From: Acidothermales bacterium
GTDB taxonomy: Bacteria > Actinomycetota > Actinomycetes > Streptosporangiales > WHST01
Length of the DNA stretch: 14,623 nt
Assembly: GCA_017354575.1 (NCBI GenBank)
Contig: JAFMQP010000048.1
Coordinates: 1-14,623 of the forward strand
Direction of reading: 5' to 3'
The notes beneath the pieces were generated by a model. It was not told the DNA's origin. It searched no databases and saw nothing but the letters and a program-made list of their open reading frames with translations. Each line of letters opens with the position of its first letter. The first letter of the stretch is position 1. Positions 1 through 7,932 of this stretch are shown here, in pieces. Position numbers and translations under genes: made by a program.

Positions 1-793
1 CGGCCAGCTGCCACACGCCCGGGTGCTGGCCCAGCACGAGCACCCCCGCGGCGGCCGCGAGCGCGGGATCCAGGCTCATCAGGATGCCGAAGGTGCCCGG
101 CCCGATGCGGCGGAGGGCGAACAGCTCCAGCGTGTACGGCACCACGGAGCTCATCAGTGCCACCAGCGCGCCGAGGCCGAGGGTGGCCGGCCGCACGAGC
201 GCCGTCCCCGCGCCGAGGACTCCGAGGGGCAGGATCGCGACGGCGCCGACCGTCATCGCGAGCGCGAGCCCGTTCGCCCTGGGGAACCGGCGGCCGGTCT
301 GGCCGCTCAGCAGGATGTAGCCCACCCAGCAGCACGCCGCCGTCAGCGCGAATACGACGCCGACCCAGTCCAGCCCGGACGGCGCGCCGCCCTCGAGCAG
401 CACCACGCCGCCGCCCGCCGACACGACCCAGACGACGTCGCGCCAGCGGCGGGACGTCGCGAGCGCGAGGCCCAGCGGCCCGAGGAACTCGAGCGTGACC
501 GCGACGCCCAGCGGCAACCGGGCGATCGCCTCGTAGATGGACGCGTTCATCGCGGCCAGCACGAGCCCGAACGCCACGACGACCGCGTAGTCGCCACGCC
601 GGTGTCCCCGCAGCCGCGGCCGCACGACCGCGACCAGGACGACGGCCGCCACGACGAGCCTGATGGTCACCGCCCCGAGCGGCCCGACCAGCGGGAACAG
701 CAGCGCCGCGAACGCCGCGCCGAACTGCACCGACAGCGCCCCGCCGACGACCATGCCGACCGCCGCGCCGGTGCCCCCCGTCCGCACCCTCAC
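1..793 (-). CDS. EamA/DMT family permease, RhtA-like (3' end outside window)
   Basis: This is a hydrophobic inner-membrane transporter of the drug/metabolite transporter superfamily. It most resembles the threonine/homoserine exporter RhtA, so the likely role is amino-acid or small-metabolite efflux; the substrate cannot be read from sequence. Translating the minus strand from the GTG at 793 gives 264 residues running off the left edge; complete relatives have about 290-300. I see successive membrane segments with the short charged loops typical of EamA repeats. Two stretches are family-like: residues 88-111 (EAIARLPLGVAVTLEFLGPL) and 218-249 (VPYTLELFALRRIG, then SLDPALAAAAG). The start lies 4 bp after the stop of the glutamate dehydrogenase gene and has no clear Shine-Dalgarno, which suggests co-transcription and translational coupling. 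An internal ATG at codon 14 is an alternative start but would cut into the first membrane segment. Family is fairly certain, substrate is not. Confidence 0.88.
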   Translation of the reverse strand, partial: MRVRTGGTGAAVGMVVGGALSVQFGAAFAALLFPLVGPLGAVTIRLVVAAVVLVAVVRPRLRGHRRGDYAVVVAFGLVLAAMNASIYEAIARLPLGVAVTLEFLGPLGLALATSRRWRDVVWVVSAGGGVVLLEGGAPSGLDWVGVVFALTAACCWVGYILLSGQTGRRFPRANGLALAMTVGAVAILPLGVLGAGTALVRPATLGLGALVALMSSVVPYTLELFALRRIGPGTFGILMSLDPALAAAAGVLVLGQHPGVWQLA

Positions 794-797
794 GGGG

Positions 798-3700
798 TCA
801 ATGGGCGGCCGGGACGCCGTTGTGCGGCAGGGCGCTCGTCGCGACCAGGGTGCGCACCGCGCGGACGGCGACCGACAGCGTCGCCATGTCGAAGACGTCG
901 CCGTCCCAGATCTCGGTGAACTGCTGGGCCGCGCGGGTGACGGCGGTGGCGTTGCGGTCGGCCCAGGCGCGCAGCCGGTCCTCGGGCGTCAGGTCGCCGT
1001 CGGTCGACGTGAGGACGCCGCGGGCGAGCTCCTTGTGCGCCTCGTACAGGTCGTCGCGCAGCGAGTTGCGCGCCATCGTGTGCCAGCGGTCGTTGCGCGG
1101 GAGGCCGATGACCTTCTCTCGCAACGCGGCGATGGAGAGCCGGTCGGCGAGGTCGAAGTAGACCTCGGCGACCTCCTCGACGGGGATCTCCTCACTGGTC
1201 GCGACGTCCACGATGTCGAGCACCGACAACGCCGGCACCAGGCCCGCCACCCGCTCGGCCAGCGCGTCGGGCACGCCCTGCTCCACCAGCCCGTCGTGAC
1301 GGGACTCGTACGAGCGCAGGTCGCTGCCGACGAGCAGCTTGGGGAGGTGCGGGACGATCGCCTGCACGCCCTCGCGGTACGCCTCGATCGTGCTCTCGAT
1401 GTCGAACGGCGGACGCCGGTAGTGCAGCAGCCACCGGGTCGCGCGCTCGGTGAGCTTGCGCGCCTCGAGCAGCATCTGCAGCTGCACGTCGACGGGCACG
1501 ACGTTGTCGAGACGCTCGACCTCGTCCCAGAACTCCGGCATGCCGAACACCGCGCGCGCGACGGCGTACGCCCGCGAGATGTCGGCGACGGACGCGGACG
1601 TCTCCTCCTGGAACCGGAACACGCCGGTGGTGCCGCTGCGGTTGACCATGTTGTTGACGACGCAGGTCGCGATGATCTCGCGGCGCAGCGGGTGGCTGTC
1701 CATCGCGTCGCCGAACCGCTCGCGCAACGCGGCAGGGAAGTACGTGTAGACCTCGTTGCGCAGGTACGGGTCCTCGGGCAGGTCCGACTCGAGCAGGTCG
1801 GCCGTCAGCACGATCTTCGTGTACGCCAGCACCGTCGCGAGCTCCGGGGACGTGAGGCCGGTGCCGGCCGAACGCCTTTCGGAGAGCTGCTTCGCGCTCG
1901 GCAGGAACTCGATCCTGCGGTCGAGCAGGCCCGCCCGCTCCAGCCGCCGCAGGTACCTCGCGTGTACGTGCAGCATCTGCGCGTTCTGCTTGACCGACGC
2001 CCCGAGCACGACGTTCTGCTCGTAGTTGTCGCGGAGGACGAGCCTGGCGACGTCGTCGGACATGCTCTCGAGCAGCTCGTTGCGCTGCTTCTCCGTGAGG
2101 TCACCGGCGCGCACCACCTGGTCGAGCAGGATCTTGATGTTCACCTCGTGGTCGGACGTGTCGACGCCGGCGGTGTTGTCGATGAAGTCGGTGTTGACCA
2201 GTCCGCCGTTCAGTGCGTACTCGATCCGGCCGAGCTGCGTGAGCCCGAGGTTGCCGCCCTCGCCGACGACCTTGCACCGCAGGTCCTGGCCGTCGACGCG
2301 CACGGCGTCGTTCGCCTTGTCGCCGACGGCGGCGTTCGTCTCGGTGGACGCCTTGACGTAGGTGCCGATGCCGCCGTTCCAGAACAGGTCGACGGGAGCC
2401 TTGACGATCGCGCGGATCAGCTCCTGCGGCGTCAGCTTCGTGACCGGTTCGTGGATGCCCAGCGCCGCACGCACCTGCTCGCTGACCGGGATCGACTTCG
2501 CCGCGCGGGGATGGACGCCGCCGCCCGCGGAGACGAGGCTCGTGTCGTAGTCGGCCCAGGACGACCGCGGCAGCTCGAACAGCCGCCGGCGTTCCGCGTA
2601 CGACGTCGCGGGGTCCGGGTCGGGGTCGAGGAAGACGTGCCGGTGGTCGAACGCCGCGACCAGCCTGATGTGCTCCGACAGCAGCATGCCGTTGCCGAAC
2701 ACGTCACCGCTCATGTCGCCGACGCCGACGACGGTGAAGTCCTGCGACTGCGTGTCGACGCCGAGCTTGCGGAAGTGGTACCGCACCGACTCCCACGCGC
2801 CGCGCGCGGTGATGCCCATCGCCTTGTGGTCGTAGCCGGTCGAGCCGCCGGACGCGAACGCGTCGCCGAGCCAGAAGCCGCGCCGCACCGCGATCTCGTT
2901 GGCGATGTCGGAGAACGTCGCCGTGCCCTTGTCGGCCGCCACGACGAGGTACGTGTCGTCGTCGTCGTGACGCACGACGTCGTCCGGTGCGACGACGTCG
3001 CCGTCGACCCGGTTGTCCGTGATGTCGAGCAGCGCGGAGATGAACATGCGGTAGCACGTCACGCCCTCCGCCTGGAACGCGTCGCGGTCGGCGGGGTCGG
3101 TGGGCGGTCGCTTGAGCACGAACCCGCCCTTCGCGCCGACCGGCACGATGACCGAGTTCTTGACCATCTGCGCCTTGACCAGACCGAGGATCTCGGTGCG
3201 GAAGTCCTCGCGCCGGTCGGACCAGCGCAGCCCGCCGCGCGCGACCTTGCCGAAGCGCAGGTGCACACCCTCGAACCGCGGCGAGTACACGAAGACCTCG
3301 AACGCGGGACGGGGCTTCGGCAGCTCCTCGATGCGCGGCGAGTCGAACTTCAGCACGAGGTACGGCTGCGGCCTGCCGTCGGCGCCCTCCTGGTAGTAGC
3401 TCGTGCGCAGCGTCGCCTGGATCATCGTGAGGTAGCTGCGCAGGATGCGGTCCTCGTCGAGGCTCGACACCTTGTCGATCGCCTCGGTGACGCGGTCGGT
3501 GAGCTCCTTGATGCGCGTCTCCCTGTCCCCGCCGAGCCGGGGGTCGTGCCTGGCCTCGAACAGCTGGACGAGCAGCCGCGCGATCGCGACGTTCCCGACG
3601 ACGCACGCCTCGATGTAGTTGGAGCTGAACGGCGTCTCGGCCTGACGCATGTACTTGGCGTACGCCCGCAGCACCGTGATCTCGCGCCAGTCCAGGCCGC

Positions 3701-5684
3701 CCAGCGTGACGAGCGCGTTGAACCGGTCGTTCTCCACCTCACCGCGCCACAGACCGAAGAACGCCTCCTGGAACAGCTCCTTGACCCGCGCCGGGTCGAC
3801 GTCGTCGGTGGCGGTGTAACGCAGCCCGAAGTCGTAGATCCACGCCGCCGGTTTCCCGTTGCGTTCCACCAGGTACGGCCGCTCGTCGACGACCTCGACG
3901 CCGAGGCTCTGCAGCAGCGGCAGCGCCGCCGACAACGACATCGCGCCGCCGCCGCGGAACACCTTCAGCCGGCGCTCCCCCGGTTCTGCGTCGTACGGCT
4001 CGTACAGGTTGAGCGCGATGCTGTCGTCGGACTCCAGCGTCTCGAGCCGGCGCAGGTCGGCGACCGCGGTACGGGCGGGGAAATCCTCCTTGTACGCCTC
4101 GGGGAACGCGTCCCGGTAGACGGCGATCAGCTTGTTGGCCGCGCTCTCGCCGCACTCGCGGCGGATCGCGTCGGCGAGGTCCTCGTCCCAGGTACGGATG
4201 GCCTCGACCAGTCGCCGTTCGACCGGTTCCGGGTCGACCATCGCGATCGTCGAGCCCGGTTTGGCCCTGACGACGACCTGCAGCCGGGCGAGCAGCGACT
4301 CGCCGACGCTCGCGCTGTAGTCGACGACACCGCCGTCGAACGTCTGCTGCAGGATCTCCTGGATACGCAGCCGTACCGGCGTGGTGTACCGGTCGCGCGG
4401 CAGGTACACCAGACAGGACATGAACCTGCCGTAGTCGTCGCGGCGCAGGAACAGCTTCAGCCGGCGGCGTTCGCGGAGGTTGAGCACGCCGAGGACCGTC
4501 GGCAGCAGGTCCTCGACCTCGGCCTGGAACAGCTCGTCGCGCGGGTAGTTCTCCAGGATCTCCAGCAGGTTCTTGCCGTCGTGGCTGTTCGGCGCGAGCG
4601 CCGCCCTGGTGAGGATCTGGCGGTACTTCTCCTTCAGCACCGGGATGCGGGTGATGCTCTCGCTGTACGCCTGGTGCGTCAGCAGGCCGAGGAACCGGCG
4701 CTCCCCGACGACGTTGCCGTCCGCGTCGAACTTCTTCACCCCGATGTAGTCGAGGTACGACGGCCGGTGCACCGTCGAACGGGAGTTCGCCTTCGTGATG
4801 AACAGCAGCCTCGGCTTGCGGGCCTGGGCACGTACCTCGGGCGGCAGCTTGGCGAAGCTCTTCGACGCCGGGCGGTCGGCGCGGAGGATGCCGAGCCCGG
4901 TGCCGGCGACGCCGACCAGCGCGTCCTCGCCTTCGGCGTTGACGAGCTCGTACTCGCGGTAGCCGAGGAAGGTGAAGTGGTCGTCGGCGAGCCAGCGCAT
5001 CAGCTCGACCCCGGACGGCGCCTGGTCGCGCACCGGCTCGGGGACGTCGTTCTCGATCTCGTCGGCGAGGCCGAGCATGGTGCGCTGCATGCGTTGCCAG
5101 TCCTCGACCGACTCGCGCACGTCGGTGAGCACACGGGTCATGTCGGCCTGCAGCCGCTGCAGCGCCTGCTCGTCGTCCTGGCGGTCGACCTCGAGGTGCA
5201 TCCACGACTCGAGCACGGCGTCGTCGGGCGCGGCGTCCGGGCCCGCGACGTCGCACACCTCGAGCAGCTCGCCCTGCAGGTTGCGGCGCACCCAGACCTG
5301 GGGGTGGACGACGAGGTGGAGCGTGAGGTCCTGCCGCTGCAGCTCCATCCGCGCGGAGTCGACGAGGAACGGCATGTCCTCGGTCACGATCTCGACGACG
5401 GTGTGGCCGCACTCCCACCCGTTGGAGTCCTGCGTCGGGGTGTACGCGCGCACGAGCGTACGGCCCTCCGGCCGGGTCCGCGCGAGGCGGCGGTGCGCGA
5501 CAGCCGCGCCGAACACGTCGACCGGGTCGCGGGCGAGCAGGTCCTCGGCGGGGACGTGCTGGTAGTACAGCCGCAACAGCCTGCGAAGCGCCTCGGGTGA
5601 CTCGTGGCCGCCGGAGGACCTCAGGCCGATCTCGGCGGCACGTTCGATGATGTCGTCCTTCGCGTCATCGAGCTTGTCGTGCAT
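798..5684 (-). CDS. gdh: NAD-specific glutamate dehydrogenase, large (GDH180-type)
   Basis: This enzyme oxidatively deaminates glutamate to 2-oxoglutarate and ammonium with NAD+ in the cytoplasm, feeding carbon to the TCA cycle. The 1628-residue product matches the very large bacterial NAD-GDH class known from Streptomyces and mycobacteria (about 1620-1650 aa). The N-terminal third carries the ACT-like regulatory region (about 90-120, VVEIVTEDMPFLVDSARMEL). The catalytic core includes GGLRWSDRREDFR from residue 817, VKNSVIVPVGAKGGF with the presumed catalytic lysine at 852, GDMSGDVFGNGM near 988, DLFWNGGIGTYVK near 1097 and GEGGNLGLTQ near 1140. I chose the ATG at 5684 because GAGGTG (5690-5695) lies 5 nt upstream; an in-frame ATG at 5726 would add 14 unlikely residues and falls about at the predicted transcription start. 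In mycobacteria this class is inhibited by the FHA protein GarA; whether that applies here is inference. The exporter gene follows after 4 bp, and pruA lies upstream. Confidence 0.96.
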   Translation of the reverse strand: MHDKLDDAKDDIIERAAEIGLRSSGGHESPEALRRLLRLYYQHVPAEDLLARDPVDVFGAAVAHRRLARTRPEGRTLVRAYTPTQDSNGWECGHTVVEIVTEDMPFLVDSARMELQRQDLTLHLVVHPQVWVRRNLQGELLEVCDVAGPDAAPDDAVLESWMHLEVDRQDDEQALQRLQADMTRVLTDVRESVEDWQRMQRTMLGLADEIENDVPEPVRDQAPSGVELMRWLADDHFTFLGYREYELVNAEGEDALVGVAGTGLGILRADRPASKSFAKLPPEVRAQARKPRLLFITKANSRSTVHRPSYLDYIGVKKFDADGNVVGERRFLGLLTHQAYSESITRIPVLKEKYRQILTRAALAPNSHDGKNLLEILENYPRDELFQAEVEDLLPTVLGVLNLRERRRLKLFLRRDDYGRFMSCLVYLPRDRYTTPVRLRIQEILQQTFDGGVVDYSASVGESLLARLQVVVRAKPGSTIAMVDPEPVERRLVEAIRTWDEDLADAIRRECGESAANKLIAVYRDAFPEAYKEDFPARTAVADLRRLETLESDDSIALNLYEPYDAEPGERRLKVFRGGGAMSLSAALPLLQSLGVEVVDERPYLVERNGKPAAWIYDFGLRYTATDDVDPARVKELFQEAFFGLWRGEVENDRFNALVTLGGLDWREITVLRAYAKYMRQAETPFSSNYIEACVVGNVAIARLLVQLFEARHDPRLGGDRETRIKELTDRVTEAIDKVSSLDEDRILRSYLTMIQATLRTSYYQEGADGRPQPYLVLKFDSPRIEELPKPRPAFEVFVYSPRFEGVHLRFGKVARGGLRWSDRREDFRTEILGLVKAQMVKNSVIVPVGAKGGFVLKRPPTDPADRDAFQAEGVTCYRMFISALLDITDNRVDGDVVAPDDVVRHDDDDTYLVVAADKGTATFSDIANEIAVRRGFWLGDAFASGGSTGYDHKAMGITARGAWESVRYHFRKLGVDTQSQDFTVVGVGDMSGDVFGNGMLLSEHIRLVAAFDHRHVFLDPDPDPATSYAERRRLFELPRSSWADYDTSLVSAGGGVHPRAAKSIPVSEQVRAALGIHEPVTKLTPQELIRAIVKAPVDLFWNGGIGTYVKASTETNAAVGDKANDAVRVDGQDLRCKVVGEGGNLGLTQLGRIEYALNGGLVNTDFIDNTAGVDTSDHEVNIKILLDQVVRAGDLTEKQRNELLESMSDDVARLVLRDNYEQNVVLGASVKQNAQMLHVHARYLRRLERAGLLDRRIEFLPSAKQLSERRSAGTGLTSPELATVLAYTKIVLTADLLESDLPEDPYLRNEVYTYFPAALRERFGDAMDSHPLRREIIATCVVNNMVNRSGTTGVFRFQEETSASVADISRAYAVARAVFGMPEFWDEVERLDNVVPVDVQLQMLLEARKLTERATRWLLHYRRPPFDIESTIEAYREGVQAIVPHLPKLLVGSDLRSYESRHDGLVEQGVPDALAERVAGLVPALSVLDIVDVATSEEIPVEEVAEVYFDLADRLSIAALREKVIGLPRNDRWHTMARNSLRDDLYEAHKELARGVLTSTDGDLTPEDRLRAWADRNATAVTRAAQQFTEIWDGDVFDMATLSVAVRAVRTLVATSALPHNGVPAAH

Positions 5685-5689
5685 CGCTA

Positions 5690-5695
5690 CACCTC
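5690..5695 (-). promoter_or_regulatory. Shine-Dalgarno deciding the gdh start
   Basis: Read on the minus strand this is GAGGTG, followed by TAGCG and the ATG at 5684. It supports the 1628-aa start over the upstream in-frame ATG at 5726, which has no comparable site. Confidence 0.7.
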
Positions 5696-5731
5696 GCCGC
5701 TGAGACAGAGTCGACCATCGACACACCTCTG

Positions 5732-5737
5732 ACGGTA
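5732..5737 (-). promoter_or_regulatory. Candidate -10 element of gdh
   Basis: The minus strand reads GATACCGTC here. TACCGT fits the TANNNT actinobacterial -10 consensus and would start transcription near 5725, giving a leader of about 40 nt before the gdh ATG. The rest of the 94-bp gap between the PPOX and gdh genes is GC-rich. It holds a weak CCCCG/CGGGG stem (5740-5744 with 5755-5759, 10-nt loop) that could fold but has no T tract. No convincing -35 was found. So gdh probably has its own promoter besides any read-through from pruA. Confidence 0.4.
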
Positions 5738-5778
5738 TCCCCCGCGAGGCCGCCCGGGGAACGCCGGTATCGCGAGGT

Positions 5779-6213
5779 TCATCCGGTCATGTCGAACTCG
5801 GCGAGCACCCGCTGTGCGCGGATCCGGACGACGAGCTCGCCGGGCACGGCGTTGCGCCTGCCGAAGTCCTCGGCGCGGTCGGCACCCATGTACCGGGCGG
5901 CGATGACCGTGGCCGTACGGAGCAGCTCGTCGAGGTCCTCGGACACCGTGGCGACGCCCTGCACCTGCACGAACGCATACGGCTGCCGCTCCAGGTCGAC
6001 CACCAGGCTCACCCGTGGGTCGCGCCGCACCGCGCGTCCCTTCGCCGTCTCCCTGCCCGTGTTGAAGACCAACTCGGCACCGTCCAGCACGAACCAGACA
6101 GGCGCGACCAGCGGCCGCCCGTCCGGCGCGAGGAAGGCCAGCTTGCCGGTCCGCGTACCGGCGCTCAGGAAGGCGCGTACGTCGGGGTCCTGGATCGACG
6201 GCATGCCGGTCAT
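5779..6213 (-). CDS. PPOX-class (split β-barrel) F420/FMN-dependent oxidoreductase
   Basis: This small cytoplasmic protein of 144 aa belongs to the pyridoxamine-5'-phosphate-oxidase-like split barrel fold. It most resembles the actinobacterial TIGR03618/Rv1155-type group that binds coenzyme F420 or FMN; substrate and cofactor are not determined by sequence. Family-like segments include GKLAFLAPDGRPLVAPVWF (about 23-41), a strand with FNTGRETAKGRAVRRDPRVS (about 50-69, the usual phosphate/cofactor-contacting region) and YAFVQVQGVATVSED (about 78-92). The ATG at 6213 overlaps the pruA stop as ATGA, the usual sign of translational coupling. A second in-frame ATG at 6204 would give 141 aa, and the start cannot be settled here. 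Coupling to pruA suggests co-expression with P5C oxidation, but a biochemical link is speculation. It could be a general reductase unrelated to proline metabolism. Confidence 0.88.
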   Translation of the reverse strand: MTGMPSIQDPDVRAFLSAGTRTGKLAFLAPDGRPLVAPVWFVLDGAELVFNTGRETAKGRAVRRDPRVSLVVDLERQPYAFVQVQGVATVSEDLDELLRTATVIAARYMGADRAEDFGRRNAVPGELVVRIRAQRVLAEFDMTG

Positions 6214-7838
6214 CCCATGTGGGGGTAGCGGTAGTCGGTCGGCGGCAAGAGGGTCTCCTTGATCGCGCGGGCGCTGACCCAGCGGGAGAGGTTCCACACC
6301 GAGCCTGCCTTGTCGTTCGTGCCGCTCGCGCGACTGCCGCCGAACGGCTGCTGCCCGACGATCGAGCCGGTCGGCCGGTCGTTGATGTAGAAGTTCCCCG
6401 CCGAGAACCGGAACACGTCGGACAGCCTGGCGATCGCGGCCCGGTCGGTGCCGATGACCGCGCCGGTGAGCGCGTACGGTGCGACGTCCGCCGCCTGCGC
6501 CGCGACGTCCTCCCACTCGGCGTCGTCGTAGACGTACACGCCGAGGATCGGCCCGAAGTACTCGGTGGTGAACAGCTCGTGGCCCGGGTCGTCGCACTCG
6601 ACGATCGTCGGCTGGACGAACCAGCCCAGCCCGTCGTCGGCGCCGCCGCCGACCACGACACTCGTGTGCGCGTCGCCGGCCAGCCGGCCGAGCGCGTCGG
6701 TGAGCCGCCCGAACGAGCGATCGTCGATCACCGCGCCCATGAACACCGACAGGTCGGCGGTGACGTCGCCCATGGTGAGCCCGCGCACCTCGTCCGCGAG
6801 GTCGTCGCGCAGCCGCTGCCAGAGCGACCGCGGGATGTACGCCCGGGACGCCGCCGAGCACTTCTGGCCCTGGTACTCGAACGCGCCACGGGTCAGCGCC
6901 ACCCGCAGCACGTCCACGTCGGCGGACGGGTGCGCGAACACGAAGTCCTTGCCACCGGTCTCGCCGACGATCCGCGGGTACTGCCGGTACGACGCGACGT
7001 TCTCGCCGATCACCCGCCACAGCGTCTGGAACGTCCGCACCGACCCGGTGAAGTGCAGGCCGCCGAACCCCGGGTCGCGCAACGCCGCCTCGTCCAGCGC
7101 GGTGCCGTCGCCGGTGACGAGGTTCACCACACCCGGCGGGAGACCGGCCGCCTCCAGCAGCCGCATCGTGTAGTGCGCGGCGAGCGCCTGCGTCACCGAC
7201 GGCTTCCACACCACGGTGTTGCCCATGAGCGCCGGAGCGGTGGGGAGGTTGCCGGCGATCGCGGTGAAGTTGAACGGCGTGATCGCGGTGACGAACCCGT
7301 CGATCGGGCGGTACTCCATCCGGTTCCACACGCCCGGAACCGACAGCGGCTGCTCCCGGTACAGACCGCCCGCGAAGTGCACGTTGAACCGCCAGAAGTC
7401 GATCAGCTCACACGCGGCGTCGATCTCCGCCTGCTGCACCGACTTCGACTGGCCGAGCATCGTCGCGGCGTTCAGCGTCGCGCGCCACGGCCCGGACAAC
7501 AGGTCGGCCGCACGCAGGAAGATCGCGGCGCGGTCGTCGAACGACAGCGCCTGCCACCCGGGCGCGGCCCGCTTCGCCGCGGCGACGGCCGCGCGCACCT
7601 CGTCGGCGGTCGCGTTGCCGGTGACGCCGAGCACGTGGTGACGGTTGTGCGGCTGGACGACCTCCAGTGACTCACCCGCGCCCATCCGCTGCCTGCCGTC
7701 GACGGTCATGGTGAGCTCGTGCCGTTCGCCGGCCAGATCCTTGATCCGTGCCTCCAGCGCGGCCCGCTCCGAACTGCCCGGGGCGTACGACAGCACCGGC
7801 TCGTTCGAAGGCTTCGGCACCTGCGTCACTGCGTTCAT
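6210..7838 (-). CDS. pruA: L-glutamate γ-semialdehyde (P5C) dehydrogenase PruA
   Basis: PruA oxidises L-glutamate γ-semialdehyde, the open form of Δ1-pyrroline-5-carboxylate, to glutamate with NAD+. This is the second step of proline degradation and also serves ornithine/arginine breakdown. The 542-aa product has the usual length of stand-alone actinobacterial P5C dehydrogenases. The aldehyde dehydrogenase signatures are intact: GETGGKDF with the general-base glutamate at 293, GQKCSA with the catalytic cysteine at 327, and YFGPILGVYVY near the C-terminus. The N-terminal MNAVTQVPKPSNEPVLSY is typical of the family. The strong GGAGGAGG (7849-7856) is 10 nt from the ATG at 7838 and 4 nt from an in-frame GTG at 7844, so a start two codons earlier is possible. 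The PPOX gene overlaps its stop by ATGA and gdh, which consumes the product glutamate, lies next. No proline dehydrogenase gene is in the window. Confidence 0.97.
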   Translation of the reverse strand: MNAVTQVPKPSNEPVLSYAPGSSERAALEARIKDLAGERHELTMTVDGRQRMGAGESLEVVQPHNRHHVLGVTGNATADEVRAAVAAAKRAAPGWQALSFDDRAAIFLRAADLLSGPWRATLNAATMLGQSKSVQQAEIDAACELIDFWRFNVHFAGGLYREQPLSVPGVWNRMEYRPIDGFVTAITPFNFTAIAGNLPTAPALMGNTVVWKPSVTQALAAHYTMRLLEAAGLPPGVVNLVTGDGTALDEAALRDPGFGGLHFTGSVRTFQTLWRVIGENVASYRQYPRIVGETGGKDFVFAHPSADVDVLRVALTRGAFEYQGQKCSAASRAYIPRSLWQRLRDDLADEVRGLTMGDVTADLSVFMGAVIDDRSFGRLTDALGRLAGDAHTSVVVGGGADDGLGWFVQPTIVECDDPGHELFTTEYFGPILGVYVYDDAEWEDVAAQAADVAPYALTGAVIGTDRAAIARLSDVFRFSAGNFYINDRPTGSIVGQQPFGGSRASGTNDKAGSVWNLSRWVSARAIKETLLPPTDYRYPHMG

Positions 7839-7848
7839 CGCCACGATC

Positions 7849-7856
7849 CCTCCTCC
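7849..7856 (-). promoter_or_regulatory. Strong Shine-Dalgarno of pruA
   Basis: The minus strand reads GGAGGAGG, one of the best ribosome binding sites in the window. Two overlapping GGAGG-like cores allow initiation at either the GTG at 7844 or the ATG at 7838; family N-termini favour the ATG. Confidence 0.7.
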
Positions 7857-7869
7857 GTCACTCTCCCGA

Positions 7870-7875
7870 GAGGCT
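7870..7875 (-). promoter_or_regulatory. Candidate -10 element of pruA
   Basis: The minus strand reads GTTAGCCTC. TAGCCT fits TANNNT and would place the transcription start near 7863, about 25 nt before the pruA ATG and just ahead of its Shine-Dalgarno. No clear -35 is visible. It lies about 20 bp from the inverted repeat at 7896-7912. Confidence 0.4.
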
Positions 7876-7892
7876 AACGCCAACGCCGCCGA

Positions 7893-7898
7893 TAAGGT
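7893..7898 (+). promoter_or_regulatory. Candidate -10 element of the methyltransferase gene
   Basis: TAAGGT, in the context GATAAGGTGG, fits the actinobacterial -10 consensus. It would start transcription near 7905 and give a leader of about 28 nt. Its last three bases are the first bases of the inverted repeat at 7896-7912, so a protein bound there would block this promoter. Confidence 0.4.
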
Positions 7899-7912
7899 GG
7901 CGGACTGCCACC
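7896..7912. promoter_or_regulatory. Perfect inverted repeat, candidate operator between divergent genes
   Basis: GGTGGC and GCCACC flank GGACT, giving a perfect 6-bp dyad with a 5-bp spacer in the 94-bp region between pruA and the methyltransferase gene. Its centre overlaps the likely start of rightward transcription and it lies just upstream of the pruA -10. Such a position suits a regulator acting on one or both genes. The binding protein is unknown; chance occurrence is possible in such GC-rich DNA. Confidence 0.4.
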
Positions 7913-7932
7913 ACCCCCGCGGAGAGGACGAC

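Noticed and set aside
23..919. Plus-strand open frame at the left edge
   Set aside because: The product is rich in R, H, D and P with no domain. The minus strand there encodes a clear membrane transporter that continues past the edge.
2975..3000. Perfect 10-bp inverted repeat inside gdh (CGACGTCGTC, 6-nt loop, GACGACGTCG)
   Set aside because: It encodes Asp-Val-Val and Asp-Asp-Val-Val with GAC and GTC codons, which are reverse complements. Codon choice explains it without a regulatory role.
663..5600. A 1645-codon open frame on the plus strand opposite gdh
   Set aside because: It mirrors the gdh reading frame. Its product is a low-complexity run rich in V, R, D, H and L without recognisable domains. 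Long antisense frames arise from GC-biased codon use, and the minus-strand protein is an unmistakable GDH.
5684..5726. Upstream ATG at 5726 as the gdh start
   Set aside because: It lacks a ribosome binding site, lies about at the predicted transcription start and adds 14 residues unlike family N-termini.
6219..7670. 483-codon plus-strand frame opposite pruA
   Set aside because: It is an antisense shadow; the opposite strand has intact aldehyde dehydrogenase catalytic motifs.
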